This document shows positions 46,391 to 58,775 of a stretch of 64,000 nucleotides of DNA, in pieces. The notes under the pieces are model-generated. The model saw nothing but the letters and a program-made list of their open reading frames with translations. It was not told the origin of the DNA and made no database searches. Each line of letters opens with the position of its first letter. Within the stretch, counting starts at the first letter, position 1. The position numbers and the translations under genes are program-made. The DNA comes from Stictocephala bisonia (lineage: Eukaryota > Arthropoda > Insecta > Hemiptera > Membracidae), in assembly GCA_035578905.1 (NCBI GenBank), contig JAQJVL010000688.1:186001-250000 (forward strand), in the 5' to 3' direction.

Positions 46391-48349
46391 TGTACCGGGT
46401 CTTGGACCGGTACAGTTTCGTTTTTTTCGTCGTTGTCTGCCAGGCTGCCTGAGTTTCGCTTTTGCCCTGCGTTTCGTGTACTTGGTAGCCGTTGGCCCAG
46501 TTCCGTTTCGTTCCGTGTTCCAGCAGCTTCGGTCAAGTTGGCCTGTCTGTTCACTTGTTCTTTGCAGCGTCATCAAGTCATGGTTGCCGGCTGAAAGGTT
46601 CCCAAAACGTAAGTGTTCTTTTGTAATTTCTAATATTTAATCACCCTTTTGGTGAAAAAACTTTTGTTTCATTGAAAATATTAATCGGGCTGAGTTGTGT
46701 TTTCAGGGTTTTGTTAAATTTGTATTCTTTGTCTAGATGTTTCTCAGACTAGGTTAAAGCCATGTGCTTCCATGTTACTTTTTACCGTTAATTACCGTTA
46801 ATGCTTTTTATATCTGCCTTTATTTTCAATTGTAATTCTGTATAATGTTTATTGAGCCTTTTTCCAGTTGTAGTTACCGATTTACCATATTTTTTGTTCT
46901 TTGCCAATAACCTAGCCTAGCTGTACTCTTTGATTTTCATGTTATAACCTTTTGCTCATGTATCCATAGCCTAGTTTTCAGTTTGTCATTTTTAGTTCCA
47001 TATACGTAATTACGTTTTTTATAATTTGTTAAGTTGTAATTTGTTTTAAATCTGTTTTCCAACCTAAATTTTCATAGCCTAAAAATAGGCCTTTTATTTT
47101 CTAGTGTGCTTTAATCATGTACAATTTTGTCTGTTCCTGTTTTGTTGCCATTTCTTATATCAGTGGGTATGGGTAATATTTTGTTGTGATGGCTGGACTG
47201 TGTTTAATGGCTGTGTTTGACCTTGCAGTCCAGGGTCCTTGAGTGGGACTTTCAGCCCTCAGCCTGCCGTCCGGGGGAACTTCGATATTCTCCACTGCTA
47301 GCCTGGCCTGAGGACCATGTTGGAGCCTCGAGTTGCCCGCTACACGCCCTACATCTTTGGTGGTAGCAGTCTTCAGTCCTCAGGTCAGTTCTTTCCATCT
47401 TTTCCCGGCGGCTGAGCTGGGGGTGATTTATAAAAAAACAAAAAAAATATATAAAAACAAAAGAAGAAAAAAAAGTTTGTGGATATATTTGTGCCTAGGC
47501 CTAAAACTGTTTGGACAAAGTGAAGAAACAGCCATGGGGCCATTTCAAACATTACAATTTAAGAAAAAAAAGAAGAAAACGTTGATATTTATTGTTATTT
47601 ATTTAATTAGTTTATTTTATTGTTATATTTTTTGGATTTTATATTTTGTTAGGTCCCTATGGTTAAGTTTTGTTGTTATTTATTGTTATGTTTAGGCCTA
47701 GTGATCGTTATTTATTTTTTCGTTGTTAATTGTATTATTGATGTCCGGGGATAATAGAACGGTACCGTGTTATATATTTTTTTAAATTGTTTAATTTTTA
47801 AACTCACCAAAAGGGGATTATTGTGCTTTTAGTTAACTTCTATTCGGAGCTGCCCAGGGAATCCGGCTTACTCCCTGGCCTCGGTGGAATCAAGGGATGT
47901 GGGCCAAATTGCCGGCTTAATTGGGGTTATCAAAATTTTTATAAATTTTCTTTTCACTTTTATTTGTTTCTTTAATAATTTGTCTTACGTTTTGGGTGTC
48001 TCAGGCCAAAACTGCAGATAGGCCATACAGTTTGTTAATTGTTAAATTTTGGTATTTGTAGAGTTTGTGGTATTTATAGCGTTTGTTATTATTGTGTATT
48101 ATCTTGTTAATTTTAGTGTTTGTTATTTATTTAATTACGAATTAATATTGTGGCCTTCTGCCTATTTTATATTGTGGCCTTCTGCCGTTTTTGTTTTATT
48201 GTTTTTTCCTTGGTAATAAAATTAGTTTTGCTCAGCTGCCGAGTGTTATTTTGACCCTCCAACTGCCACCCGTGATCCCATCGCTCGACTGGTTTGGGCC
48301 ATTCCCCCAGTTGGCACGCTTTCCAGCTTTGGTGGGGGGATGGGTCTCA
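46391..48349 (+). mobile_element. Probable solo LTR, 1,959 bp, inserted in the 37-bp satellite
   Basis: It starts TGTACCGGGTC, ends GGGTCTCA and is flanked by GTAA on both sides; the 37-bp satellite continues in register on each side. TG...CA termini and a 4-bp duplication fit a Gypsy-like LTR retrotransposon. No internal direct repeat of the ends and no coding region is present, so recombination between two LTRs down to one is the simplest reading. AATAAA at about 48214, some 135 bp from the right end, fits a polyadenylation signal and suggests + orientation. Open frames of up to 120 codons inside are not recognisable. A different non-coding element with the same termini is possible. Confidence 0.8.
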
Positions 48350-48353
48350 GTAA
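48350..48353. repeat. 4-bp target-site duplication, right copy (LTR element)
   Basis: GTAA, matching 46387-46390. Confidence 0.8.
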
Positions 48354-48772
48354 GCATACAATACGATATCCAGTTTATTTATTTACGTAAGCATGCAATA
48401 CGATATCCAGTTTAGTTATTTACGTAAGCATGAAATATGATATCCAGTTTATTTGTTTACGTAAGCATACAATACGATATCCAGTTTAGTTATATACGTA
48501 AGCATGCAATACGATATCCGGTTTAGTTATTTACGTAAGTATACAATAAGATATCCAGTTTAGTTATTTACGTAAGCATGCAATATGATATCCAGTTTAT
48601 TTGTTTACGTAAGCATACAATACGATATCCAGTTGATTTATTTACGTAAGAAAACAATATGATATCCAGTTGATTTATTTACGTAAGGATGCAATACGAT
48701 ATCCAGTTTATTTGTTTACGTAAGCATACAACACGATATCCAGTTTAGTTATTTACGTAAGCATACAACACG
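48354..48772. repeat. 37-bp satellite array, right segment (11 units plus 12 bp)
   Basis: Eleven 37-bp units from 48354 to 48760 and a 12-bp partial. Each unit carries the palindromes GATATC and TACGTA, and most differences are single bases (TTTAGTTAT/TTTATTTGT, GCATGC/GCATAC). Confidence 0.97.
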
Positions 48773-50340
48773 TTCCGAATAGCTGTTTGAAAGGAAGTAT
48801 ATAACAAAATACTGATATATTAACAGCAATACTTTCAGCACAACAATAATTGTAGGGAATGCTATTGTTATCTTGCTTGTTAGTATTATATTAGCTGAGG
48901 AGTTCAGTATATCTACTATAAGTGATCATGTGACTCTTGAGTTTAACACACAAGTTGTCGGTTGGTATTATAATTACTCAGTCACTGGAGAATTTTTATT
49001 ATGTCTCACCCATTCGTGATTTTATAATGTAAAAACTGCTATTTGCTAGTCAAAGCCACCAAACTGTTCATTTTTAGCTACTAAACACCAAGAAATCGAC
49101 AACATTTCTTGTCATTATACAGCTGATTACATCACCCAGGCTTGAATTCCTAACTCACCGACTCTTTCATAAATTTATCAAACGGGATTAGGATCCAAAC
49201 TACCTTTATATTGTTACTTCCTATAAACATTTTCTGAAACTAGACTCGTTGTCTTGACAATCAGTATTCAAGCCAGTTAACCTAAGACACTAAATGATAT
49301 GCATATTAATAAATGCATTTATGTTGTTTCTTTATCATTCATGTTTACTCATTTTGATTGTTATCAGTGTTAAGGTATTTTAACATTTAAAAAAATGTAC
49401 TTAATGGCAATGTTATGTTAACAACACCGTTTTAGAACACGTTTAGCAAATCATTACAAATTAAGTTTTACTTCAACTAAAATTATTTAAAATTAGAGGC
49501 AATCAGCAAAACTGTTTTGACAAGATATTAACTACCATTGTCATAAATATATTAATTAATTTGGTAATCTACCACTTGTTACTCTATCTAGTAGTTGCAG
49601 TACTTTTTATAAAAATACAGTACCAATTACTGTAATCCCCTCTTAGAGATGCTAACAGTGAAATAGTTCCGTCGTTCAGTAAGCAAGGTATGAACAGATT
49701 TTCATTACATAAATCATTCTAAATACTTTTGTTATAACAAATTAACTTTGAACTGTTCTACATGTATAGAAAAACAATCTTGAAAAATCAAACTGCAATA
49801 AGGTTCATGAACACTTGAATACTAAACAATCAGGAAGGTAATATATGAATGAAAGAAAAATAAGATTATATAAATGTGTTACATGAAAATTGTACTAAAA
49901 TGTAATTTCGATCGAGAACCACATTACCGTAGAGGACCTATACTTCTAAGTGCAGAGGATAGGTCAGAAGTTATATTATTATATGTGCTACGAGGTTTTT
50001 GTGAGTGGAGAAAGTTTTGTCGTTTGGGCGGTAAAGTTGACCTCTTGCTGCAATAGAGGGTGGCTACGGTTCCATGGGGAAATTTCCCTTCACGAAAAAT
50101 CACCCTTCATAGCGTCCTTCCCCTCGAATTATCTTTATTAGTTCAACCCCTACCTACAGATTGGACGATGGCCATTAGTTCTCTCAGCCACTCCTGACAA
50201 ATCCCGTGCTTGGCCACACATTCACTACGACCTTTAGGTAATGTTATTATAGCTATAAGCTATTGACAAAACTTTGTGTTCTCGATACTCACACACAGTA
50301 TTAGTTTGAACTCCAATCTGATTGTCATTCACCTATATAT
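48773..50340. other. AT-rich sequence, nothing recognised
   Basis: A GC-richer patch at 49910-50230 holds frames of 60-63 codons that I do not recognise. No splice-supported exon. Confidence 0.45.
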
Positions 50341-50760
50341 TTAATTCCGTAAGCGAATAGGTTCCCACGAAATGTTTCGAGTTGGGAAGAAAAAAAGATA
50401 GCTTGTTTAAATAAGCTAAAGCTTAAGGGCCTTGGACAGAGGGAAAAATATAAAAATATAAAACATTATGAAAAAATTAGAGAACTCCCACAATGGTCCT
50501 GAAATATCCAAATAAAGTTATCACTACAGCGTTTTTATGTATAAATATTACAGCTTTATATATTTATGATTGCGTATTTTAATGTGGATTTTAAACTGCC
50601 TAATTTTTACATACAAAACAACTGTAAGAGAAAAATAATACTAAACATATTCCCTGTTAATTTAATTGTACTATATAATATAGATTATCTATTAATGTTA
50701 ATGCAATCGCAGACCGAGGCTAAAGTGTTACGAGCGCAGCGAGTGAGACTTACTATCAAC
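50341..50760 (+). repeat. Dispersed element, longer copy
   Basis: Its start (TTCCGTAAGCGAATAGGTTC) and end (GTTACGAGCGCAGCGAGTGA) blocks match the two ends of the shorter copy at 39891-40012. A third, inverted match to the end block lies at 27523-27548. Class unknown; the GC-rich end block with AGCGCAGCGAG could be a stem-loop. Confidence 0.5.
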
Positions 50761-50860
50761 CGCTATAACCGAGGCCGAGGTAACATGAGCATAGCTGGTG
50801 GGGTTAGCTCAAGTTTTAATTTCTTTATATATCTAAGAATATCTTGGGATACTTTTGCTT

Positions 50861-50925
50861 AACCTAGTGGTTAGCACTTCTGCCCTCAATGCTGTAGTCA
50901 CGGGTTCAACTCCCGGTGAGTCTAA
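50861..50925 (+). repeat. tRNA-derived SINE head or tRNA pseudogene
   Basis: CCTAGTGGTTAGCACTTCTG (D-arm/A-box-like) is followed at the right distance by CGGGTTCAACTCCCG, a perfect T-arm with B-box. The acceptor halves do not pair and the anticodon stem is broken, so it is not a functional tRNA. It shares GTTAGCACTTCTGC with 8231. Confidence 0.65.
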
Positions 50926-51393
50926 TTAAATTCAGCTCAATGGGTTTGGTCGATTGATTATATCCGATATAATAAATGGTTTGAACTATGGTTCTATAAT
51001 GTTTAAAAAATTAATAAAAAATGTCGCTGGTATAGAAAAGAAATTACTACTGAATTAAGAAATTTCACCAGTTGTTCTCTAAGAAAATTTGTTTGTTTTT
51101 TCCGGCTTCCTCTAAAGCCATCCCCTCAACCAACAGCAATATCATCAATATATAATGTACTGAAGAACATTTTAAAACATTAACTCAAAGTGCAAAACAT
51201 TAATACTTTATGTTACATCATATATTTAGCTTCGTAGGAAATTTGATTACAATATAACACATATATACAAAAATACAAAGTTATGCATTTTTTACAAGAA
51301 ATCGTTTGATCCCTGCTCATTTGATCATCTTCGAAGGAATTTGGAAACCAAGCATTGTATATTAGAACTTAGGTTTAGGCAGCAGGTGTCATA
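50926..51393. other. AT-rich sequence, nothing recognised
   Basis: Possibly the body of the SINE whose head is at 50861, but no second copy is visible to confirm it. Confidence 0.4.
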
Positions 51394-51533
51394 GCTAGAA
51401 TCTACATTTTCCGGTGACAACCGAGTCAAGGTACTATCTACTATTTACAAGATAACCAGACGTTTCACCCATAATATGATAGAAGATAGTAACTTGACAC
51501 GGTTGTCACCGGAAAATGTAAATTCTACTTAGC
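51394..51533. repeat. Inverted repeat hairpin with 20-bp perfect core
   Basis: The left arm (51394-51444) and right arm (51477-51533) pair over about 50 bp, including the perfect core ACATTTTCCGGTGACAACCG, with a loop of about 32 bp. No coding. It lies 160 bp left of the 35-bp array. It may be a small foldback element or a structured RNA locus. Confidence 0.88.
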
Positions 51534-51690
51534 ATGGTAGTTTGTTTTTGCACGAACTACTTTTCTGTAATCGATCATGATTTACAACGATGAACTCATA
51601 AATAACTTTATTTATTTCAAGTAAAGATCAAGTGGACTTAATAGTAGATGTAGAATCCTTAAAAAATTTAAGAGCCCTTAAATTACGACT

Positions 51691-52927
51691 AAACGTGTTT
51701 GGGCGGGAGGGAGGGTCATTACCACTGAACGTGTTTAGGTAAGAGGGAGAGTCATTACCACTGACCGTGTTGGGCGGGAGGGAGTGTCATTACCACTGAA
51801 CGTGTTGGGCGGGAGGGTGGATTATTACCACTGAACGTGTTGGGCGGGAGGGAGTGTCATTACCACTGAACGTGTTGGGCGGGAGGGAGTGTCATTACCA
51901 CTGAACGTGTTGGGCGGGAGGGTGGATTATTACCACTGAACGTGTTGGGCGGGAGGGTGGATTATTACCACTGAACGTGTTGGGCGGGAGGGAGTGTCAT
52001 TACCACTGAACGTGTTGGGCGGGAGGGTGGATTATTACCACTGAACGTGTTGGGCGGGAGGGTGGATTATTACCACTGAACGTGTTGGGCGGGAGGGTGG
52101 ATTATTACCACTGAACGTGTTGGGCGGGAGGGTGGATTATTACCACTGAACGTGTTGGGCGGGAGGGAGTGTCATTACCACTGAACGTGTTGGGCGGGAG
52201 GGAGTGTCATTACCACTGAACGTGTTGGGCGGGAGGGTGGATTATTACCACTGAACGTGTTGGGCGGGAGGGAGTGTCATTACCACTGAACGTGTTGGGC
52301 GGGAGGGAGTGTCATTACCACTGAACGTGTTGGGCGGGAGGGTGGATTATTACCACTGAACGTGTTGGGCGGGAGGGTGGATTATTACCACTGAACGTGT
52401 TGGGCGGGAGGGAGTGTCATTACCACTGAACGTGTTGGGCGGGAGGGTGGATTATTACCACTGAACGTGTTGGGCGGGAGGGTGGATTATTACCACTGAA
52501 CGTGTTGGGCGGGAGGGTGGATTATTACCACTGAACGTGTTGGGCGGGAGGGAGTGTCATTACCACTGAACGTGTTGGGCGGGAGGGAGTGTCATTACCA
52601 CTGAACGTGTTGGGCGGGAGGGTGGATTATTACCACTGAACGTGTTGGGCGGGAGGGTGGATTATTACCACTGAACGTGTTGGGCGGGAGGGAGTGTCAT
52701 TACCACTGAACGTGTTGGGCGGGAGGGAGTGTCATTACCACTGAACGTGTTGGGCGGGAGGGTGGATTATTACCACTGAACGTGTTGGGCGGGAGGGAGT
52801 GTCATTACCACTGAACGTGTTGGGCGGGAGGGAGTGTCATTACCACTGAACGTGTTGGGCGGGAGGGAGTGTCATTACCACTGAACGTGTTGGGCGGGAG
52901 GGTGGATTATTACCACTGAACGTGTTT
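51691..52927. repeat. 35-bp G-rich two-variant minisatellite array
   Basis: About 35 units of 35 bp. Two or three leading units are diverged; the next 33 are of only two types, differing in one segment: GGGAGTGTCATTACC (A) or GGGTGGATTATTACC (B), each followed by ACTGAACGTGTTGGGCGGGA. I see almost no other mutation among these 33 units. Type order from 51772 is ABAABBABBBBAABAABBABBBAABBAABAAAB. The block of units 2-10 (51807-52121) is repeated as units 14-22 (52227-52541), a 420-bp shift. GGGCGGGAGGGTGG is a strong G-quadruplex candidate. Confidence 0.98.
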
Positions 52928-53204
52928 GGGTATTAGTATTATAATGACAGAAAAGTAACATATTCAATGGTATCGCTATTACAATTTTATATTCTTTCAA
53001 CACAATATTTAAAATCCTCCCTATTATTTGGTCTTGACAATGAATTTAGAAAACGATCTAAGTAGCTTCATTTTGGATATAATTAAACTTTTAGCAGTAA
53101 TTTAACTGTAATAAATAACATTTTGATTAAATATTTTATGACTAATTTGAAAAATCATCATTCATAATATCATATTCATAATACGAGTAATATAATAATA
53201 ATTA
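52928..53204. other. AT-rich sequence, nothing recognised
   Basis: Short AT-rich stretch between the 35-bp array and a SINE-like fragment. Confidence 0.5.
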
Positions 53205-53285
53205 ATATTCATCTTCACTCATCACACTCATTCACCCCTCATATTCGCCCAAATCTCTACTATCGGCGTAATGAATAATGAAGCA
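53205..53285 (+). repeat. SINE-like family, 5'-truncated copy
   Basis: CTTCACTCATCACACTCATT, CCTCATATTCGCCC and CTATCGGCGTAATGAATAAT match the 3' part of the family at 3487. Only about 80 bp remain. Confidence 0.7.
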
Positions 53286-53418
53286 ATTAGTAGAAATAGT
53301 GTTAGGAAGTCATAAGAGTTATCTTTATTTGTAAACAATTATTTAAACAGGATGAAACAACTATGGGTCAGTCCAATATTGGTTTCGAAGTGGTGACTAT
53401 TAACTTACACGAATGCTT

Positions 53419-53777
53419 AAAAAAGACATATTTTAGAAATAAGTCGCAAAAAGACATATTTTAGTAATTAGTCGCAAAAAGACATATTTTAGTAATTAGT
53501 CGCAAAAAGACATATTTTAGTAATTAGTCGCAAAAAGACATATTTTAGTAATTAGTTGCAAAAAGACATATTTTAGGAATTAGTTGCAAAAATACATATT
53601 TTAGTAATTAGTCGCAAAAGACATATTTTAGTAATTAGTCACAAAAAGACATATTTTAGTAATTAGTCGCAAAAAGACATATTTTAGTAATTAGTCGTAA
53701 AAAGACATATTTTAGTAATTAGTCGCAAAAAGATATATTTTAGTAATTAGTCGCAAAAAGAAATATTTTAGTAATCA
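53419..53777. repeat. 28-bp minisatellite array
   Basis: About 13 tandem copies of AAAAAGACATATTTTAGTAA plus TTAGTCGC. Units run head to tail without unique spacers. Confidence 0.97.
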
Positions 53778-55397
53778 AATTACCCAAATAAATTAGATAT
53801 ATACACATACAATTAAGATGAACTATAATTTAAAATAGGAAAATAACTTTGAATATGTATTAAAAATACCTAAAAAACAGCAACACAACTGGTTTGATTG
53901 ACATTGTGTCAGTGCATGAAGTAAGATTAGTACAAAAAGTATTTGTCACCCCGAGGGATGATATTATGACATCACCCCCGATCCCCTCCAGTTTAATTGA
54001 GACTCTCCTCTTGAAATTTCAGAAAGGGTGCCACCAGTTTGCATATAGATGGAATTTCGGAAATTGGTCGTTATACATAATGGAATTGCACATTAAACGC
54101 AGTTAACTACCTCCCTCATGGAAGCAACTCTTCATAAACAAAATGAAGACATAAGTACTCCGAGGTTACATAGACTGAAATGTGTAGAAGGCAGTGATTT
54201 GAATGGAGCATTAAGTGATTTGTAGAAAGTCCACCCTGTCTAATGGGATACTTTTTTAATGCACATACAATTATTTGCTAATTACGTACTTGTCATATGA
54301 CTTTTAAACAATACATTTTTATCTACCACTTGATTTAGTTTAAGTAAAATTAATGCTGAATTAAAAGGAATCTGTGGCTGGTTTTAGATTTTCATTCAAT
54401 GACATTAATACAATCTTCTAAAGTTTAACAGCTGTACACATTTATTTCATTTATTTATTTTTAATACTCCGATCACCAAGATATTGTTGAATACTGATTT
54501 TACATGAGTTTGATGCATATGTAAAGCCAACGTAGGCTTAATATGAATAAATATATTACAGGCCGTTAATTAATAGGCCAATAACAAATAAACAAGCAAT
54601 GGTGATTACGGCTACAGCTCTCTGAACATTATTTTAACACTGGTTGACATCGAGCTGTGAACCCTTAGCTTGTAAAGTCGGGCTTTAACCAACTACGATA
54701 CCGAGGTATTTTAACCCGCATACCATACATGTTTGTTACAGTATTTAGGCACATATAATTTGGTAGTTAACTATTAGTTAATTGGTAATTCATTTGGTAA
54801 ATTCAGTTATCATATCAAAATCTTCTGGTCCACTGAGACGGGAGAGATTGTCAAAGGACCTATCTTTGCTGCTTCTTTTAAAGTCCCACAGTCTAGTGTC
54901 TCATTGGAATTATTCATAGTGAAAATTCTTCTTAATCAGAGACATTCAATGAAAAAAAGTACAAAGAAATAAAACATATAAACTGGTGTACAACATATAA
55001 GGTGTACATCTGTTGACCAAGATGATGTCAGATACGGTTATGATTTCGTAACTTCGAAGTACGATTCGCAACTATATTGTGTAATTATTCCGCGATATAT
55101 GTTTCGAAGATAATAACCTTTAAATTATTTTTTGCCTAGAATAACTGAAAAATATAAATGCTAATAAAAAAATTATTATCTACTAGATCAACCTTGTTTT
55201 ATAATATGTACTGTTCAAATGGAAATTAAAAATTTTTAACAACACACATTTTCTTTTTTTCGTTTTTCCAGTTTAAGGGAACTTTAAATAGTCACAGTAA
55301 AACTTATAATTTAACTTAAAGGGATGTGCAATGATAAATGTTGACTTAATTCAATGAGTTTTACCATTTCACAACTTCATTTAATCGCTTACTTGTG
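53778..55397. other. AT-rich sequence, nothing recognised apart from a tRNA-like fragment
   Basis: A 70-codon frame at 53894 is unsupported. The tRNA-like fragment at 54650 is listed separately. Confidence 0.45.
54650..54712 (-). repeat. tRNA-like SINE head or tRNA pseudogene
   Basis: The - strand reads CCTCGGTATCGTAGTTGGTT (A-box-like), then CTTTACAAGCTAAGGGTTCA (anticodon loop into a T-arm-like GGTTC), but lacks a paired acceptor stem. Confidence 0.5.
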
Positions 55398-55480
55398 ACA
55401 TGGATCTTATTACCACTGTACCTGTATGTATGGGTGAGAGCTACGTCCTAACCCTACGTGTAGATGTGTTTAGATGAGAT
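55398..55480. repeat. GGGTGGG-type minisatellite trace
   Basis: One or two worn units (ATTACCACTGTACCTGTATG, then GGGTGAGAGC). The ATTACCACTG core is shared with the 35-bp array at 51691. Confidence 0.55.
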
Positions 55481-55579
55481 TGGATATAATGTGTTGACCT
55501 ATAGTGGTAAATAGAACCAATGTTGGTGATTCAAAATAATATTAACAATAATAATAATAATAAAAAAATAAAAAATAAA

Positions 55580-56672
<1,093 letters not shown>

Positions 56673-56997
56673 CAAGTGTGCAAAATGTCCTGTTGTTTGG
56701 CAGAGGAGTCCATGAATCCATCTAGAATGTTTTCCTGCGGTAAAATGCATGAAGAACATTTTTGTAATACAACAGGAGATATTCGTTGAGCTTTTTCAGA
56801 GATACACTGGGATAGTTGTCCTAGGTTGGCAGGTTTGAGTTTTCATAAGCGTTGTCTTTTAAATATCCCCATAGGAAAACATATCAGGCGATATAAGTGG
56901 CTATTCTAGTTCCCTACACCCTATCAAACGATGACTTAATTCTATGTCTACAGGGATTTTGTTTGTACAGTGTAATGTGGTACAGTGTTGAAACCAT
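56673..56997 (-). pseudogene. Decayed mariner/IS630-like DDE transposase
   Basis: Read on the - strand: WFQHCTTLH (corresponding to the usual WFQQDGAPPH), HRLIGCRELE then a stop then PLISPDM (usual RWIGRRGPxEWPPRSPDL), FLWGYLKDNAYENSN (diagnostic FLWGYLKDxVY) and finally QTTGHFAHL (usual GGHFEHLL). The order and spacing fit the C-terminal half of an insect IS630/Tc1-mariner-type transposase. Frames shift between blocks and stops interrupt them, and the catalytic Asp of QDG is lost. It is an inactive relic; the N-terminal half may extend towards 57850 but is not recognisable. Confidence 0.85.
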
Positions 56998-58565
56998 AGT
57001 TTATTAAAATGTTGTTCTTTATCACCCATAGTTAAGAGACCCTCCATTCAAAGTTCTATTGATTATAAAGACTCAACAATGTGAGCTCAATTATTTGAGC
57101 GCAAAAATTAACTAATTCGTATCTTTGCTATCGGCTCTCCTTCATCAAAGAGCATTTTTACTACTGTACTACATTACCGACAGTTGTGCTTATTTACATT
57201 TCCATTTTCAGTGAAGATGTAGCTTCATTACAGAACACAGTATTAGCTAAAATGTTAGGTGATTGGTTACATTTATTCGTAAATATTTCACCAATTTCGA
57301 GTCTTCCATTGAAATCGTTTCCTTACAGCTCTAAGAACAAAGTAACCCTGTACGTTTATATTTAGCATTTTGAAAACAGAAAAAGGAATTACACCGCGAT
57401 GTGAATCAGCACTTCTTATGGCTCTTGTAGGCTGTTCGACAATTGTTTATAGTATTTGTGAGATTTTGGTTTCCTTTATAGAGGATAAGAGTCTACTAAT
57501 TTTTTGACTGTGTTTATGTTACTAGTCTCCTCAAAGTTTTGTACTGTTTTCAGTACGTAGACCTTGTGGTATTAGAAAGGGAGAGTTGTCGAAAATACGT
57601 CTTTCAACAAATGAACAACTTTAAAGTAATTAGTCACCATTTCACCCTCTTAAATTTGGAAAATTTTTTTGTTTTTCCCTCCCATGTGATATTTTCTCCT
57701 ATTCACTGAGAAAGTTTTTAGCCAGGGAATGTAAATCTTCGAAAAAGTCATTTTAATAACTTTGTGAAAATTAAGGCTACAATTTAAAAAATCTTGCCTT
57801 AATTCGTAAATATCAATAGACAAATTAAGTCCCCTATCTAGACATTGACCCTTCAAATGATAAGGTGTGTCAGGAACGGGAAAAAACAGATAAGAAGGAA
57901 TTCACCAATAAAACGTGAGGGCGTTTTCCACATTAATTTGTTGTTAGTTTCTTTCTACAGGAAATCAACCTTTTGATTTGTTGTTTGTGATATTAAAGTC
58001 TACTAGGACGTTAATATCAAATGTGAAGGGAAATTTTTGGAAGAATGTCTCCTTAGTAAAGGAGTTTTTTTATTATATAGTTTGCTTTTGTTAACATTTA
58101 AAATTTTTATGACACTCTCCATATATCATTCTACCAGTGTAGTCGAGTGGTAGTTATTGCATAAAAAATATTAGGTAGATATATGACATTCATTTGATTT
58201 CTATGGGTTCGATTTGCTAAGTTCTTTTCAGGATTTTTATACACACTACATATACATGTACTTAGATAACTATGAAATAAATTTAAAATTACGGTGAAGT
58301 ATAGTACTTAATCGTAAATAAATGTTTACTAAAATTTAAAAAACGAAACTAAACATTTCAAACTATTTAATTACTTATGAGTTGGTATATAAAATATATT
58401 ACGTATAATTATTATGAACCGTCAAATTAATTTTAATCGAAAGTTAAATTAATCATAATTAAATATCTAAAATAAATGAAAATACACACACAGTAATAAA
58501 GCTTAGATATCTAGATCACTCATATACACCTTTAGTGGGAAATATACTTTTTAGGGTGAAAATCA
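56998..58565. other. Probable further transposase remnant, then AT-rich sequence
   Basis: Sequence to about 57850 is less AT-rich and may be the decayed 5' half of the transposon. A 68-codon - strand frame at 57650-57856 has no clear motif. Beyond that nothing is recognised except the tRNA-like fragment at 58132. Confidence 0.4.
58132..58217 (+). repeat. tRNA-like fragment (weak)
   Basis: CCAGTGTAGTCGAGTGGTAG is A-box-like and TATGGGTTCGATTTGC is T-arm/B-box-like about 55 bp downstream. No acceptor pairing. Confidence 0.35.
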
Positions 58566-58775
58566 TTACTTTCCAAAAAGGTTTTTAAGTTTATCCTGAA
58601 CTGACCAAGACTTACTTTCTTTAATTTTTAGGGGTAGATTATGAAATAACCTAACTCCCGCGTAATGTGCCCCTTTTTCAAATTTCAAATGCTCTACTCT
58701 AGAGTCTCTATTAGACTCTTCATATTTTGGAAATAAACAAAGATTATTGAAAATCAAGGATAAAACAGAATACAA
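58566..58775 (-). pseudogene. Non-LTR reverse transcriptase C-terminal remnant
   Basis: A 69-codon frame contains KGAHYAGVRLFHNLPLKIK and ends KLKNLFGK. This pattern (GVKLFNxLPxxIK ... FKxxLKxFL) is the usual C-terminus of many insect jockey/CR1-like reverse transcriptases. No catalytic RT motif is present, as expected for a short fragment. Assignment is by pattern memory. Confidence 0.6.

Noticed and set aside
47333..47695. 120-codon frame inside the probable solo LTR as a gene
   Set aside because: The second half is low-complexity translation of A- and T-rich sequence and no gag, protease or polymerase motif is present.
50861..50925. Functional tRNA gene
   Set aside because: A T-arm is present but the acceptor halves do not pair and the anticodon stem is broken.
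53419..53777. Possible CRISPR-like array of 28-bp repeats
   Set aside because: The units are contiguous head to tail with no unique spacers, and the context is eukaryotic.
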